DNA of 64,000 nucleotides, from contig NZ_CP054932.1 of the NCBI RefSeq assembly GCF_013364275.1, forward strand, positions 1,116,001 through 1,180,000, in the 5' to 3' direction. This document shows, piece after piece, positions 9,233-17,580 of the stretch; within the stretch, counting starts at the first letter, position 1; every line of letters starts with the position of its first letter. The DNA is from Actinomadura sp. NAK00032 (GTDB lineage Bacteria; Actinomycetota; Actinomycetes; Streptosporangiales; Streptosporangiaceae). The translations under genes and the position numbers were made by a program. The notes under the pieces are model-generated. The model was given only the letters and a program-made list of their open reading frames with translations. It ran no database searches and was not told the DNA's origin.

Positions 9233-10305
9233 TGACGAGGTCCTCTGGTTTCGCGCGTGTGGCCCGCTCTCGGAGCCCGGTGCTTCGAGGCGTATTCGGG
9301 CTGCCCGCTGTGATCCTCGGGCTGGGCATCATCCTGTGCGCGATCGCCCTTCCTCGTGGTCCCGTTCCGGAGATGGGTGGGCCGGTCCCTGGCGGGCCGG
9401 CCCCGGCGGGACAGACGCAGCGGGTGGCAGCCGTCGGCCTTGCGGTGCCGCTGGACGTGGACTGGGAAAAGACGGATTACATCAAGACCGTGGACCCCGA
9501 CCCCGGCGGCAGGCTGCAAATACACCCCGGAACCGGTCGGGTGAGAACGTGCGATATCGAGCCGGATAGCCATTACGTGCGCGGCTACGTTTACATAGGC
9601 GAAAAACAGGTGGCCACCATGCGCGCGGGTAAGGACGGCGCATGTGACGAGCCCGACAACGGATACAAGCTGCTCGATAATGTCCAATATAAATTCAAGA
9701 TCTGCTTGGGTTCGAGTAAGGGGATGGGCTACTGCAACACCAGCAACACCGCCAAGTGGCCCAAGGCGGACCGAAATGAAGGTTACTGCGGAGACAATTT
9801 CGAGGGCGAGGAACTCGTCAAATGCCAGGGCGGAGACAGTCCTTGTGACCTGATCAAGGGTCAAGCGAAAAAGTACTGCGAAGCTGGTACGGGCGAGAGC
9901 AGCACGAAAGAGCTTTGCGAAAACATAACGGACACCATCGCTGGGCTGGATCCGTGCCAAAATTTTCTCTCCACCGAAAAGCCGGACGTGCTCCCGCCTC
10001 CTAAAGGGGGTCCTGAAAAATCCATCAGTGACAGGCCCGAGGAGACGCTCAAACTGCGCGGCCACGCGGATAAGGCCTCAGAAGTAGCCGATCCGCTCAG
10101 GGTATTGAATGGCTGGTTGGTCTGGTTCGCTCTGGGTGCGTGCATGATCGGACTCATGCTGGTCGGCGGCAACATGGCACTCAAGCATAAGAGGGGCGAG
10201 GTCGGCGCCCATGCCGCCGGTCTGGGCTGGGTGATGCTCGCGTGCCTGGTAGTCGGCTCCGGATTGGTGATGGGGCTCGTCTCTCTCCTGTTCGATCCAC
10301 TCTGA
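9232..10305 (+). CDS. Exported Cys-rich protein ending in a VirB2-like hairpin
   Basis: 357 residues, starting within the upstream stop. An N-terminal membrane segment (about 19-40) is followed by a roughly 240-residue extracytoplasmic region containing over ten cysteines, likely disulfide-bonded. Two C-terminal membrane helices flank KHKRGEVGAHAAG. That hairpin closely resembles the neighbouring 102-residue protein (GW..W, GFMLVG/GLMLVG, HKRGE, GSAVL/GSGLV in the same order), so one probably arose by duplication. Codons are less G/C-biased here than in flanking genes. No known domain was recognised in the Cys-rich part. A surface-exposed or pilus-tip subunit is one possibility. Confidence 0.7.
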   Translation: MTRSSGFARVARSRSPVLRGVFGLPAVILGLGIILCAIALPRGPVPEMGGPVPGGPAPAGQTQRVAAVGLAVPLDVDWEKTDYIKTVDPDPGGRLQIHPGTGRVRTCDIEPDSHYVRGYVYIGEKQVATMRAGKDGACDEPDNGYKLLDNVQYKFKICLGSSKGMGYCNTSNTAKWPKADRNEGYCGDNFEGEELVKCQGGDSPCDLIKGQAKKYCEAGTGESSTKELCENITDTIAGLDPCQNFLSTEKPDVLPPPKGGPEKSISDRPEETLKLRGHADKASEVADPLRVLNGWLVWFALGACMIGLMLVGGNMALKHKRGEVGAHAAGLGWVMLACLVVGSGLVMGLVSLLFDPL

Positions 10306-10372
10306 AGCGGAAGCATGCCTCCCCCGGGTCGAGCGTACTCGTGATGCTATTTTCGCAACATGCGGAGGTCTA

Positions 10373-12004
10373 ATGGGCGGTATGTACGGTCCTGGTGATC
10401 TTCTTCTCTCCGCGCTCATGCTCATCATGCGTGGAGCGATGGAAGCCTTCCAGATGCTGATGAGCTGGTGGATCGGAGGCTCCTACAATCAGAATTTTGC
10501 CGACGAAAAAGGGGCCGGGGGTGTTCTCTATTTTCTGCGAACGCACACTAACTGGCTGGCCACGCTCATGGCGTTCGCCGGGTTCATCATGGCTGCCCTC
10601 CGTGCTGCCATACAGCGCAAAGGCGAGCCTTTTCGTGCGGCGTTCTCGAATTTCTTCGAGTTGGCCATAATTGTCCTTATGCTTGCCACGGTGGTGCAAC
10701 TGGCATCTATTGCGGGCGATAAATATTCCACTTGGATCCTGACGCAATCGGCGCCGAAGGATTCGAACTGGGCCAACCAGTGGGTCAGTGAAATGAATGC
10801 CTTTCAGGCGACCGGCAGTATGCTGCTCTTCGGTATCTTCGGGTTCTTCGTGCTGATCTCATCGATCATCCAGTGGGGGCTGATGCTCTTTCGGTCCGCT
10901 GCGATGGTGGTGTTGGTAGGGCTGCTGCCCGTACTTGCCGCGTCGCGGTTCACCTCATACGGAGAATACGCCTATAAAAGGGCTCTGGGGTGGCTGGTCT
11001 CGTGGTGGGCATACGGTCCAGTCGCTGCGACAGGCGCGGCTGCGGGCCAGCAACTAATGCAGTCCGATTATAAGGCAGATCAATACGCCGGCATGGCTTT
11101 TATCGTTGGAATGGTGTTCGCGCTACCGGCGGTCTTCTCTGCCATCATGCCCGCGGTCAGGGACGACAACAATTTCTTCAGCCCGCGTCAGGTCGGTCAC
11201 TTCATGTTCGGGGGCACCGCTGTGAACGCCGGCAAGCGGAACGGCATCTGGTCTGGCATGACGGACTACATCAACAATCGTAGAGCGAATCCTGGCGGGG
11301 CGGCTACCGCCCCAGGCGGCCGTCTCGCTGGTGTCGGTGCCACGCGTGGCGGTGCCCCGGGTGGAGGCGCCACGGTTGGAGGTACCTCGGGTGGAGGCAC
11401 CCCGGGTGGAGGTACCTCGGGTGGCCGCGGCCCGGTTGGAGGTACCTCGGGTGGAGGTACCACGGTTGGAGGTACCTCGGGTGGAGGTACCTCGGGTGGA
11501 GGCGCCACGGGTGGAGGCACCCCGGGTGGAGGCACCCCGGGTGGAGGCACCCCGGGAACGGGCAGGCGGGCTTCGCCCGGGGTCGCTGCTTCCGGTGCTA
11601 CTTCGAGCCCTGCTCCTTCTTCGGGTGCCGTCCTGGGCGGAGGCACTGGCCACGTTCCGGGGAGCACTCCTCCCGGAGGTCTCAACGGTGGCGCGAATGG
11701 TCAGCGGGGAGGCGCGGGCGTGGGCGGCCCGCAGGTCGGCGGCCCCTCGGGCGCGGAGCCCGCCTCTGGCGGCACCTCCGGACTTTCGCTTCCACAGTCC
11801 GTTCCTCCGTACGAGCGCGACTCATATGAGTCGACTCCCAAGTTCGACTCCGATTTCCAGCGTCCAAGCCTTGCGGCTGCCATCAATGAATACAAACACC
11901 CGAGCGGTGGGGCCATCGCCAGCGGGGGTGACCAGTACAAGCAGGAAGTCCCATCGCTGCGCAGCGCCCTCAACCAGGTGAGAGGCCCGAGCGGCGCTAG
12001 CTAG
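10373..12004 (+). CDS. VirB6/TrbL-like polytopic membrane protein with Gly-rich tail
   Basis: 543 residues from ATG 10373 after GGAGG. The first 275 residues contain at least five or six hydrophobic helices (for example LATLMAFAGFIMAALRAAIQ and MLLFGIFGFFVLISSIIQWG), with conserved-looking aromatic loops as in TrbL/VirB6 inner-membrane channel proteins. Residues from about 310 to 400 are GGGTS/GGGTP pentapeptide repeats, followed by a hydrophilic tail. The membrane half has relatively low GC. It lies between the VirB2-like genes and the SCO6880-type gene, the usual position in actinobacterial secretion-like loci. The protein probably forms the channel base in the cytoplasmic membrane. Confidence 0.75.
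   Translation: MGGMYGPGDLLLSALMLIMRGAMEAFQMLMSWWIGGSYNQNFADEKGAGGVLYFLRTHTNWLATLMAFAGFIMAALRAAIQRKGEPFRAAFSNFFELAIIVLMLATVVQLASIAGDKYSTWILTQSAPKDSNWANQWVSEMNAFQATGSMLLFGIFGFFVLISSIIQWGLMLFRSAAMVVLVGLLPVLAASRFTSYGEYAYKRALGWLVSWWAYGPVAATGAAAGQQLMQSDYKADQYAGMAFIVGMVFALPAVFSAIMPAVRDDNNFFSPRQVGHFMFGGTAVNAGKRNGIWSGMTDYINNRRANPGGAATAPGGRLAGVGATRGGAPGGGATVGGTSGGGTPGGGTSGGRGPVGGTSGGGTTVGGTSGGGTSGGGATGGGTPGGGTPGGGTPGTGRRASPGVAASGATSSPAPSSGAVLGGGTGHVPGSTPPGGLNGGANGQRGGAGVGGPQVGGPSGAEPASGGTSGLSLPQSVPPYERDSYESTPKFDSDFQRPSLAAAINEYKHPSGGAIASGGDQYKQEVPSLRSALNQVRGPSGAS
11347..11556. repeat. 15-bp tandem repeats encoding GGGT[S/P] units
   Basis: About fourteen imperfect copies of a 15-base unit (consensus GGTGGAGGTACCTCG) lie within the VirB6-like gene. 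They encode glycine-rich pentapeptides ending in Ser, Pro or Thr. Variation is mostly in the last codon (TCG, CCG or ACG), which fits expansion by slippage or recombination. Copy number may vary between strains. Confidence 0.85.
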
Positions 12005-12028
12005 GTCAAAGGAATGAGGTGAGCGGAA

Positions 12029-13510
12029 ATGGCATCCGAGTATCACGAGCCCACGTACGGAAACTGGCGTAAACCGGTCTCCCCGGGAATCGGGCGGCTG
12101 GGCCTGGCCGGCACCCTGATCCTCATGGTGGGGCTCATCGTCGTCACCATGATGGCCATGGTGTCGACGCTGGCCGCCCTGATCAGTGCGGTGCTGCTGG
12201 GGCTGGCCATGCTTCCGCTGGTCATCCAGGACCAGCACGGGCGGACCGCGCTCCAGTCGGCCACGGCCCGGTTGAACTGGTGGTGGGGTCGTTCGCAGGG
12301 CTGGCATCTCTACCGTTCGGGGCCGCTGAGCGTCATCCCGTTCGGGTCGTGCCGGCTGCCGGGGCTGCTCGCCGCGTCCCGGCTGGTGGAAGGCCGTGAC
12401 TCCTACGGGCGGCCGTTCGCCCTGGTCGTGATCCCGTCCACCCGGCACTACACCGTTGTGTTCGAGTGCAACGCCGACGGGGCGGCGCTGGTCGATCAGA
12501 GGCAGGTCGACGCGTGGGTCTCCCACTGGGGACACTGGCTGGCCTCGCTGGGCTACGAACCGGGTCTGGTCGGCGCGAGCGTCACTATCGAGACCGCCCC
12601 CGACCTCGGCCATCGCCTCCGGGAAGAGATCCACTCCCACACCGATCCGAACGCTCCGGCGCTGGCCCGGGCGGCCCTGGAAGAGATCGTCTGGAACTAC
12701 CCCGTGGGCAGCGCACGGGTCTCCACCCGCATCGCCGTCACCTATGGGGCCCTACCGCATGCCGGAGGCAAGCGCCGCGACCAGGACGCCATGGTGCGGG
12801 AGATCGGGATGCGCATCCCCGGGCTGATCTCGGGGTTGGAGATGACCGGCGCCGGGGCCGCTCGCCCGATGACCGCCGCCCAGCTCGCCCGCGCCGTGCG
12901 GCTCGCCTACGACCCCGGCGCGCAGTCGAACCTGGACGCCGCCGAGAATGCGGAAGCGCCCTGGGAGGACGCAGGACCGGCCGCGGCGCAGGAAGCGTGG
13001 GACCACTACGTCCACGACAGCGGCCATTCCATCACCTGGGGCATGACGGAGGCGCCGCGCGGCGAGGTGCTGTCCAACGTGATGACCGGTCTGGTGGCCC
13101 CGCACCATGACATCGCGCGCAAGCGCGTCACCTTTCTCTACCGGCCGCACGATCCGGCCTCCGCGGCCCGGATCGTGGAACGGGACCGCAAGGACACGCG
13201 CTTCCGTCTCGACGGAAACACCAGCGCGGCGCGGAACGAGATCGACGTCATGAAGAGCGATCAGTCGGCCATTGAGGAGGCCCGGGGCGCGGGGGTGACC
13301 CGGTTCACCGTCCTCGTCACCGCCACCGTCCGTTCGGCCGAGGAACTGTCGGTCGCCGCGGCGGCCGTCGACACGCTCTCGGCCCCGGCGCGCCTGCGGT
13401 TGCGGCGGATGTACGGGGCGCAGTCGTCGGCGTTCGCGGCGGCTCTCCCGCTGGGCGTCGTCCTGCCCGATCACCTTCAGGTCCCCGCGCTGGTGAGGGA
13501 GTCCATGTGA
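12029..13510 (+). CDS. SCO6880-type type IV secretion protein (VirB3/PrgI-like N-terminus)
   Basis: 493 residues. Two adjacent membrane helices (about 24-65) resemble the PrgI/VirB3 module. The rest is a large soluble region without a P-loop, with RSGPLSVIPFGSCRLPGLLA and long helices, as in SCO6880-family proteins that precede a VirB4-like ATPase in actinomycetes. Such proteins correspond to the N-terminal half of VirB4, with the motor on a separate polypeptide. The next gene begins inside its stop (GTGA), so the two products are probably made in equal amounts and act together. Confidence 0.8.
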   Translation: MASEYHEPTYGNWRKPVSPGIGRLGLAGTLILMVGLIVVTMMAMVSTLAALISAVLLGLAMLPLVIQDQHGRTALQSATARLNWWWGRSQGWHLYRSGPLSVIPFGSCRLPGLLAASRLVEGRDSYGRPFALVVIPSTRHYTVVFECNADGAALVDQRQVDAWVSHWGHWLASLGYEPGLVGASVTIETAPDLGHRLREEIHSHTDPNAPALARAALEEIVWNYPVGSARVSTRIAVTYGALPHAGGKRRDQDAMVREIGMRIPGLISGLEMTGAGAARPMTAAQLARAVRLAYDPGAQSNLDAAENAEAPWEDAGPAAAQEAWDHYVHDSGHSITWGMTEAPRGEVLSNVMTGLVAPHHDIARKRVTFLYRPHDPASAARIVERDRKDTRFRLDGNTSAARNEIDVMKSDQSAIEEARGAGVTRFTVLVTATVRSAEELSVAAAAVDTLSAPARLRLRRMYGAQSSAFAAALPLGVVLPDHLQVPALVRESM

Positions 13511-15042
13511 GCAGGGGCAAGACGAAGCCGGGCAAGGACGCGGAGAAGCCCGGCAAGGACACGAAGAAGTCCGGCAAGGCCGAGCCGAAACCCGGTTTCA
13601 GGGGCTTCAGCCGCCGCGGCGGAGGGCGCGCCTCCTACGTGGAGATGCCTTCGGAGTGGCGCGGGACCACCGTCCAGGTGTGCGGGATGTGGCCGTTCGG
13701 GGCCGGGTCGGGAACGCCGATGATCGGTGTGCCGCTCGGCCGGGAGCTGACCACGGGGGCGGCCCTGTGCTGCGATCCGATCTCGTGGTTCCAGCGCGCC
13801 AACCTCATCCACAACCCGTCGGCACTTGTGCTCGGCAAGCCAGGGCTGGGCAAGTCGACCATGATTCGCCGGATGCTGCTGGGACTCGTCGGGCAGGGCG
13901 TGTTCCCCATGGTCCTCGGCGACCTCAAGCCCGACTACGTCGACCTGATCCGGGCGATGGGCGGGCAGATCATCAAGCTCGGCCGCGGCCTCGGGGCGTT
14001 GAACGTGCTCGATCCCGGAGCGACGGCCGCCGCCGCGGCCATGCTTCCGGAGCAGGCGCGGGTCAAACTGGTCGCGGACGCGCACGGCCGGCGGCTGAAC
14101 ATGGTCGCCGCGCTGCTGACGGTCCTGCGCGGCGGCCCGATCGCCGACACCGAGCGCACCGTCCTCAACGCTGCCCTGCGAGTGCTGGACGAGCGTCACC
14201 CCGGCGTGCCCGTCCTGCCGGACCTCATCAGGGTGATCGACGAGGGACCGGAGCGGCTGCGCTCCGTGACCCTCGCCCGCGGGGACGACGCGCGGTACCG
14301 CGCGGCCGTCGACCCGCTGCACGCCTCGCTGCTCGGAGTGCTGGACGGCCCGATGGGGGAGGCGTTCTCGCGGCACACCACCACCGCGATCGACCTGAAC
14401 AATCCGGGCGGCGTCTGCATCGACATCAGCGGGATCGACGACGCCGACGCCGAACTCCAGGCGGCCGTCCTGCTGGCCTGCTGGTCGGACGGGTTCGGCG
14501 CGGTGGAGGCCGCGCACGCGCTGGCCGACGAGGGGCTGGCGCCGCGGCGGCACTTCTTCGTCGTCCTGGACGAGTTGTGGCGGGTCCTGCGGTCCGGACG
14601 CGGCCTGGTGGACCGGGTCGACGCCCTCACCCGCCTCAACCGGCAGCGCGGCGCGGGCCAGGTGATGATCACGCACACCATGGCCGACCTGCTGTCACTG
14701 GCCGATCAGGCCGACCGGATGAAGGCCAGGGGCTTCGCCGAACGTGCCGGCATGGTGATCTGCGGCGGGTTGCCGCAGGCGGAGATGCCCATGGTGAACG
14801 AGGTGGTCCGGATGTCGTCCGTCGAGGAACGCATGATCGTCGACTGGTCGACGCCGCCCTCCTGGAACCCCGACATGAACCGGGACAGCGAGCCCCCAGG
14901 ACGGGGCAGGTTCCTCGTCAAGGTCGGCGGCCGCCCCGGCATCCCGTTCAAGGTGGAGCTCACCTCCGTCGAAATGGAGGTCAACGACACCAACAAGCGC
15001 TGGACCAACTCGACCACTATGCCCGGCGCACACGCCGTCTGA
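13507..15042 (+). CDS. VirB4/TraC-like ATPase (secretion motor domain)
   Basis: 511 residues from GTG 13507, overlapping the previous stop by 4 bases. A Lys-rich N-terminus with KPGKD repeats leads to Walker A GKPGLGKS (110-117) and Walker B FFVVLDELW (acidic pair near 355), followed by an arginine-rich helix and ITHTMADLLSL, resembling the VirB4 sensor region. All nucleotide-binding motifs look intact, unlike the three other NTPase-like proteins of the locus. It probably powers pilus or channel assembly at the cytoplasmic membrane. It ends at an 18-bp bidirectional terminator. Confidence 0.88.
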   Translation: MSRGKTKPGKDAEKPGKDTKKSGKAEPKPGFRGFSRRGGGRASYVEMPSEWRGTTVQVCGMWPFGAGSGTPMIGVPLGRELTTGAALCCDPISWFQRANLIHNPSALVLGKPGLGKSTMIRRMLLGLVGQGVFPMVLGDLKPDYVDLIRAMGGQIIKLGRGLGALNVLDPGATAAAAAMLPEQARVKLVADAHGRRLNMVAALLTVLRGGPIADTERTVLNAALRVLDERHPGVPVLPDLIRVIDEGPERLRSVTLARGDDARYRAAVDPLHASLLGVLDGPMGEAFSRHTTTAIDLNNPGGVCIDISGIDDADAELQAAVLLACWSDGFGAVEAAHALADEGLAPRRHFFVVLDELWRVLRSGRGLVDRVDALTRLNRQRGAGQVMITHTMADLLSLADQADRMKARGFAERAGMVICGGLPQAEMPMVNEVVRMSSVEERMIVDWSTPPSWNPDMNRDSEPPGRGRFLVKVGGRPGIPFKVELTSVEMEVNDTNKRWTNSTTMPGAHAV

Positions 15043-15059
15043 CCGGTCGGGCCGGCCGA

Positions 15060-15104
15060 CCCGGTCTTCCCGCAAGGCGGCCTCGTCCTTGCGGGAAGAC
15101 CGGG
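15060..15104. terminator. Bidirectional terminator hairpin, 18-bp perfect arms
   Basis: Arms CCCGGTCTTCCCGCAAGG (15060-15077) and its exact reverse complement (15087-15104) enclose a 9-base loop. The hairpin lies between the convergent VirB4-like and VirD4-like genes, 17 bases after one stop and 6 bases from the other. No U-tract follows, which is usual in high-GC actinobacteria. Confidence 0.9.
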
Positions 15105-15110
15105 GACATC

Positions 15111-16907
15111 TCAGCTCCGCGGCCGGGAGTCCCGCTCTTCCGCGGTGATCGGGTCCGGGGCGGGGCCCGCCCCGGCCGCCTGCTGCGCGACGCTCCGCTC
15201 GATCATCTGTTCAGCGGCCTTCTTGCCCTGGGCGATGACGTCCCCGTCCTTGCGCTTCCACCACGGGGTGAGCCACATCTCCACGGGACGGGCCGTGCCC
15301 GCGACGACCACCGCGCGGCCGAAGGGCATGGTCCTGAGCTCCTCGGGACGCAGCACCTGCTGGCCGTGGTCCTTGCCCACGAGACCGGAGAGCTCGTCGA
15401 GGTCCTTGGTGCTTCCGGCGCCGCCCGAGACGATCTTGATCGACGAGTTCTCCCACAGGCGGGCGGCACCGTCCCCGCCCCATCGGGCGCGCGCGTCCGC
15501 CAGTGAGGTCAGGTAGACGTGGACGGCGATGGAGTAACCACCCGACTCGCCCATGTACATGGGGAGACCGCCCAGCGGGCAGATGTCGGTGGCCTGGTTC
15601 AGCTCGAAGGTCAGCGGCGGGTCGAGGCGTCCGGTCGGGTTCTTCATGGCCGTACCGCGGGCGCTCCGGAAGTACTGCTCGATGATCGTGGTGACGACCG
15701 GCGCGATGCCGCCCCAGTCGGGCTGCTGCTTCCCGACGAAGTACAGGGTGTTGCGCCCCTTCAGGAACTTGATGAAGTCGAACTCCTCACCGGGGGGCGG
15801 CGAGCAGTCCTCCAGCACGTTCGGGTGTGAGAAGCAGTGCATGACCTGGATGACGGTGGACCAGGACCGGTGGGAACTCCGCTGGAACTCCAACTGCGCC
15901 GCGTACCCCGGAGCGGCCTTCTCACTGGTGCGCAGGATCTCGATGGCCTCGTCGGGATCGGCGTCGTGGACCCAGTCCATCACCCGGCGGAAGTTGACCT
16001 TGCCGATCGCGCCGGCGTGCAGCAGGCAGCGGATGATGGTCAGCACCCCCGTCAGGTGGGTCCCCTCCTCGGAGATGCTGAACTGGCTGGACTGGACGAG
16101 CGTCGCCGACCGGACCGCGCACACGTTCGGGTCCTCGCATCCCTGCAACGGTGACCAGCGCATCCGGTTCGGCCATCCGGTCCAGTTGTACGGGTCGAAC
16201 ACGTACACCTCACCGACCTGCGCACGGGCCATCACGGTGTTGATGAACGTCTCGCGCCGGGTGGAGGTGACGATGCAGGGGCCGGGCGCGTCGATGGTGA
16301 AGGGCGTGACGAAATGTACGTCCTTTCCCTGCCTCGGTGCCGAGACGATGACCGCGGTGTCCTCGATCGACGCGTACAGCTTCCGCCGGGACCTGACGTC
16401 GCGTCCGAGGTAGAAGCCCACGTCCTCGGGCTTCACGTCGCGCGGGGACATGGCCGCGGTGGACGGCCGGACCTGGGGCGCCTTGCGCAGGGCGGTCTGG
16501 GCACTCAGGAGCTTCCGCACCTCCCAGCCGGACGCGTACCCCAGGCGCATCCGTCGGACGGGGCGGTGGCGCCGCACGTTCAGCAGGACCCGTACCGCGA
16601 AGACGACGAACACCGTTGCCAGGGCGAGCAGCACGATGAGCAGGAAGAAGAACATCACGGAGGACCCGATCGCGGCGGCCGCCGCGGGCGGCCACGCACT
16701 CTGCGGATCGCCGGGACTTCGCACGAAGTTGTAGGCGATCTGCAGGGCGTCACTGGGACTCGAGTCAGGCCAGCCGTGCCCGGTGAGAAGGCCGGACAGT
16801 TGGCCCGCGAGCCAGATCAGGAAGCAGGTCGCGCCGCCCATCAGAAAGGCCGCGAATCCGAGACCGATCAAGCAGCCGTAAACTTCATCGTCATCGTTAC
16901 TGCTCAC
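15111..16907 (-). CDS. VirD4/TraG-like coupling protein with altered Walker B
   Basis: 598 residues. Two N-terminal membrane helices (about 11-35 and 80-110) precede the P-loop APRQGKD (Lys195), the usual architecture of type IV coupling proteins that deliver substrates to the channel. Family features LPMYMGESGGYSIAVHVYL and SLADARARWGG follow Walker B. At Walker B the family's Asp-Glu reads Asn437-Gln438 (FELNQATDICP), which should abolish normal ATP hydrolysis unless another residue substitutes. The gene is transcribed toward the VirB4-like gene. A VirB8-like lipoprotein candidate and VirB1-like hydrolase lie upstream on the same strand. Confidence 0.85.
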   Translation of the reverse strand: MSSNDDDEVYGCLIGLGFAAFLMGGATCFLIWLAGQLSGLLTGHGWPDSSPSDALQIAYNFVRSPGDPQSAWPPAAAAAIGSSVMFFFLLIVLLALATVFVVFAVRVLLNVRRHRPVRRMRLGYASGWEVRKLLSAQTALRKAPQVRPSTAAMSPRDVKPEDVGFYLGRDVRSRRKLYASIEDTAVIVSAPRQGKDVHFVTPFTIDAPGPCIVTSTRRETFINTVMARAQVGEVYVFDPYNWTGWPNRMRWSPLQGCEDPNVCAVRSATLVQSSQFSISEEGTHLTGVLTIIRCLLHAGAIGKVNFRRVMDWVHDADPDEAIEILRTSEKAAPGYAAQLEFQRSSHRSWSTVIQVMHCFSHPNVLEDCSPPPGEEFDFIKFLKGRNTLYFVGKQQPDWGGIAPVVTTIIEQYFRSARGTAMKNPTGRLDPPLTFELNQATDICPLGGLPMYMGESGGYSIAVHVYLTSLADARARWGGDGAARLWENSSIKIVSGGAGSTKDLDELSGLVGKDHGQQVLRPEELRTMPFGRAVVVAGTARPVEMWLTPWWKRKDGDVIAQGKKAAEQMIERSVAQQAAGAGPAPDPITAEERDSRPRS

Positions 16908-16959
16908 GAAGGCTCCTCATGTCATTACCAACCCGTACGCGGTCCCTCATATTCGCGAT

Positions 16960-17580
16960 TCAGTTGTCGTTGACCGCGGAAACATTGGAGACCCGCCAGG
17001 GAGCGTGCCGGGACGACCTGGTGAGCTCCATGTAGACAACAAAATTGTGGGGGTCGCCCCGCCAGCCGTCCCGGCCCGTGGGAGTCGTGCGCAACTGCCA
17101 CTGCCGATAAGCGGTGGTCGCCCCATCGGACGGGGCGCCCTCTTCCGGCTGGATCGGTTTGAGATGTACCGCGATATAGGCCCGGTGCCGGCGCCATTCC
17201 TCGGGGATGTACTGCACGGGTTCCGTCGCCACCTCCGCCTTGTAGTCGGCGGTGAGATAGCGCGCCGCACGGAGTTTGGCGTCTCGCAGCCCCGTGTCGG
17301 AGGTGCTGTCGACCCTGTACATCACGGTGAGGGCCGCCTTCGCCAATGCGGTCGCGTTCCGTCCGTCGGCCCGGTCGGGAGTCGGGAGATCGCCGGGCGG
17401 ACTGCTGGTCGGCGGCACTGACTCCGCACCGGTCACCGGAATGCTTCTCGCCGCACCCGGAGTGCTCGGCGGCGCGTCGGACCCACTCCGTTCGCCGGCG
17501 CCGCTGCAGCCGACCGCAAGGACGGTGATGCAGACGACCCAACAGGCGGAACGGAGCCCGGTCGCCAGTCCGCCGGTCAC
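16960..17580 (-). CDS. Lipoprotein, VirB8-like candidate
   Basis: 206 residues with a lipoprotein signal peptide ending LAVGC (lipidated Cys25). A Pro/Ser-rich linker follows, then a 120-residue domain with one long helix (ATALAKAALTVMYRVDS) and beta strands ending VVYMELTRSS. That pattern suggests the NTF2-like fold of VirB8/TcpC/TraM components, but no diagnostic residue proves it. Its ATG overlaps the stop of the upstream VirB1-like gene (ATGA), and 52 bases separate it from the coupling-protein gene. It would be anchored outside the cytoplasmic membrane. Confidence 0.6.
   Translation of the reverse strand: MTGGLATGLRSACWVVCITVLAVGCSGAGERSGSDAPPSTPGAARSIPVTGAESVPPTSSPPGDLPTPDRADGRNATALAKAALTVMYRVDSTSDTGLRDAKLRAARYLTADYKAEVATEPVQYIPEEWRRHRAYIAVHLKPIQPEEGAPSDGATTAYRQWQLRTTPTGRDGWRGDPHNFVVYMELTRSSRHAPWRVSNVSAVNDN

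Noticed and set aside
11331..11981. Plus-strand frame encoding VPRVEVPR repeats
   Set aside because: It is the alternate-frame reading of the Gly-rich repeats in the VirB6-like gene.
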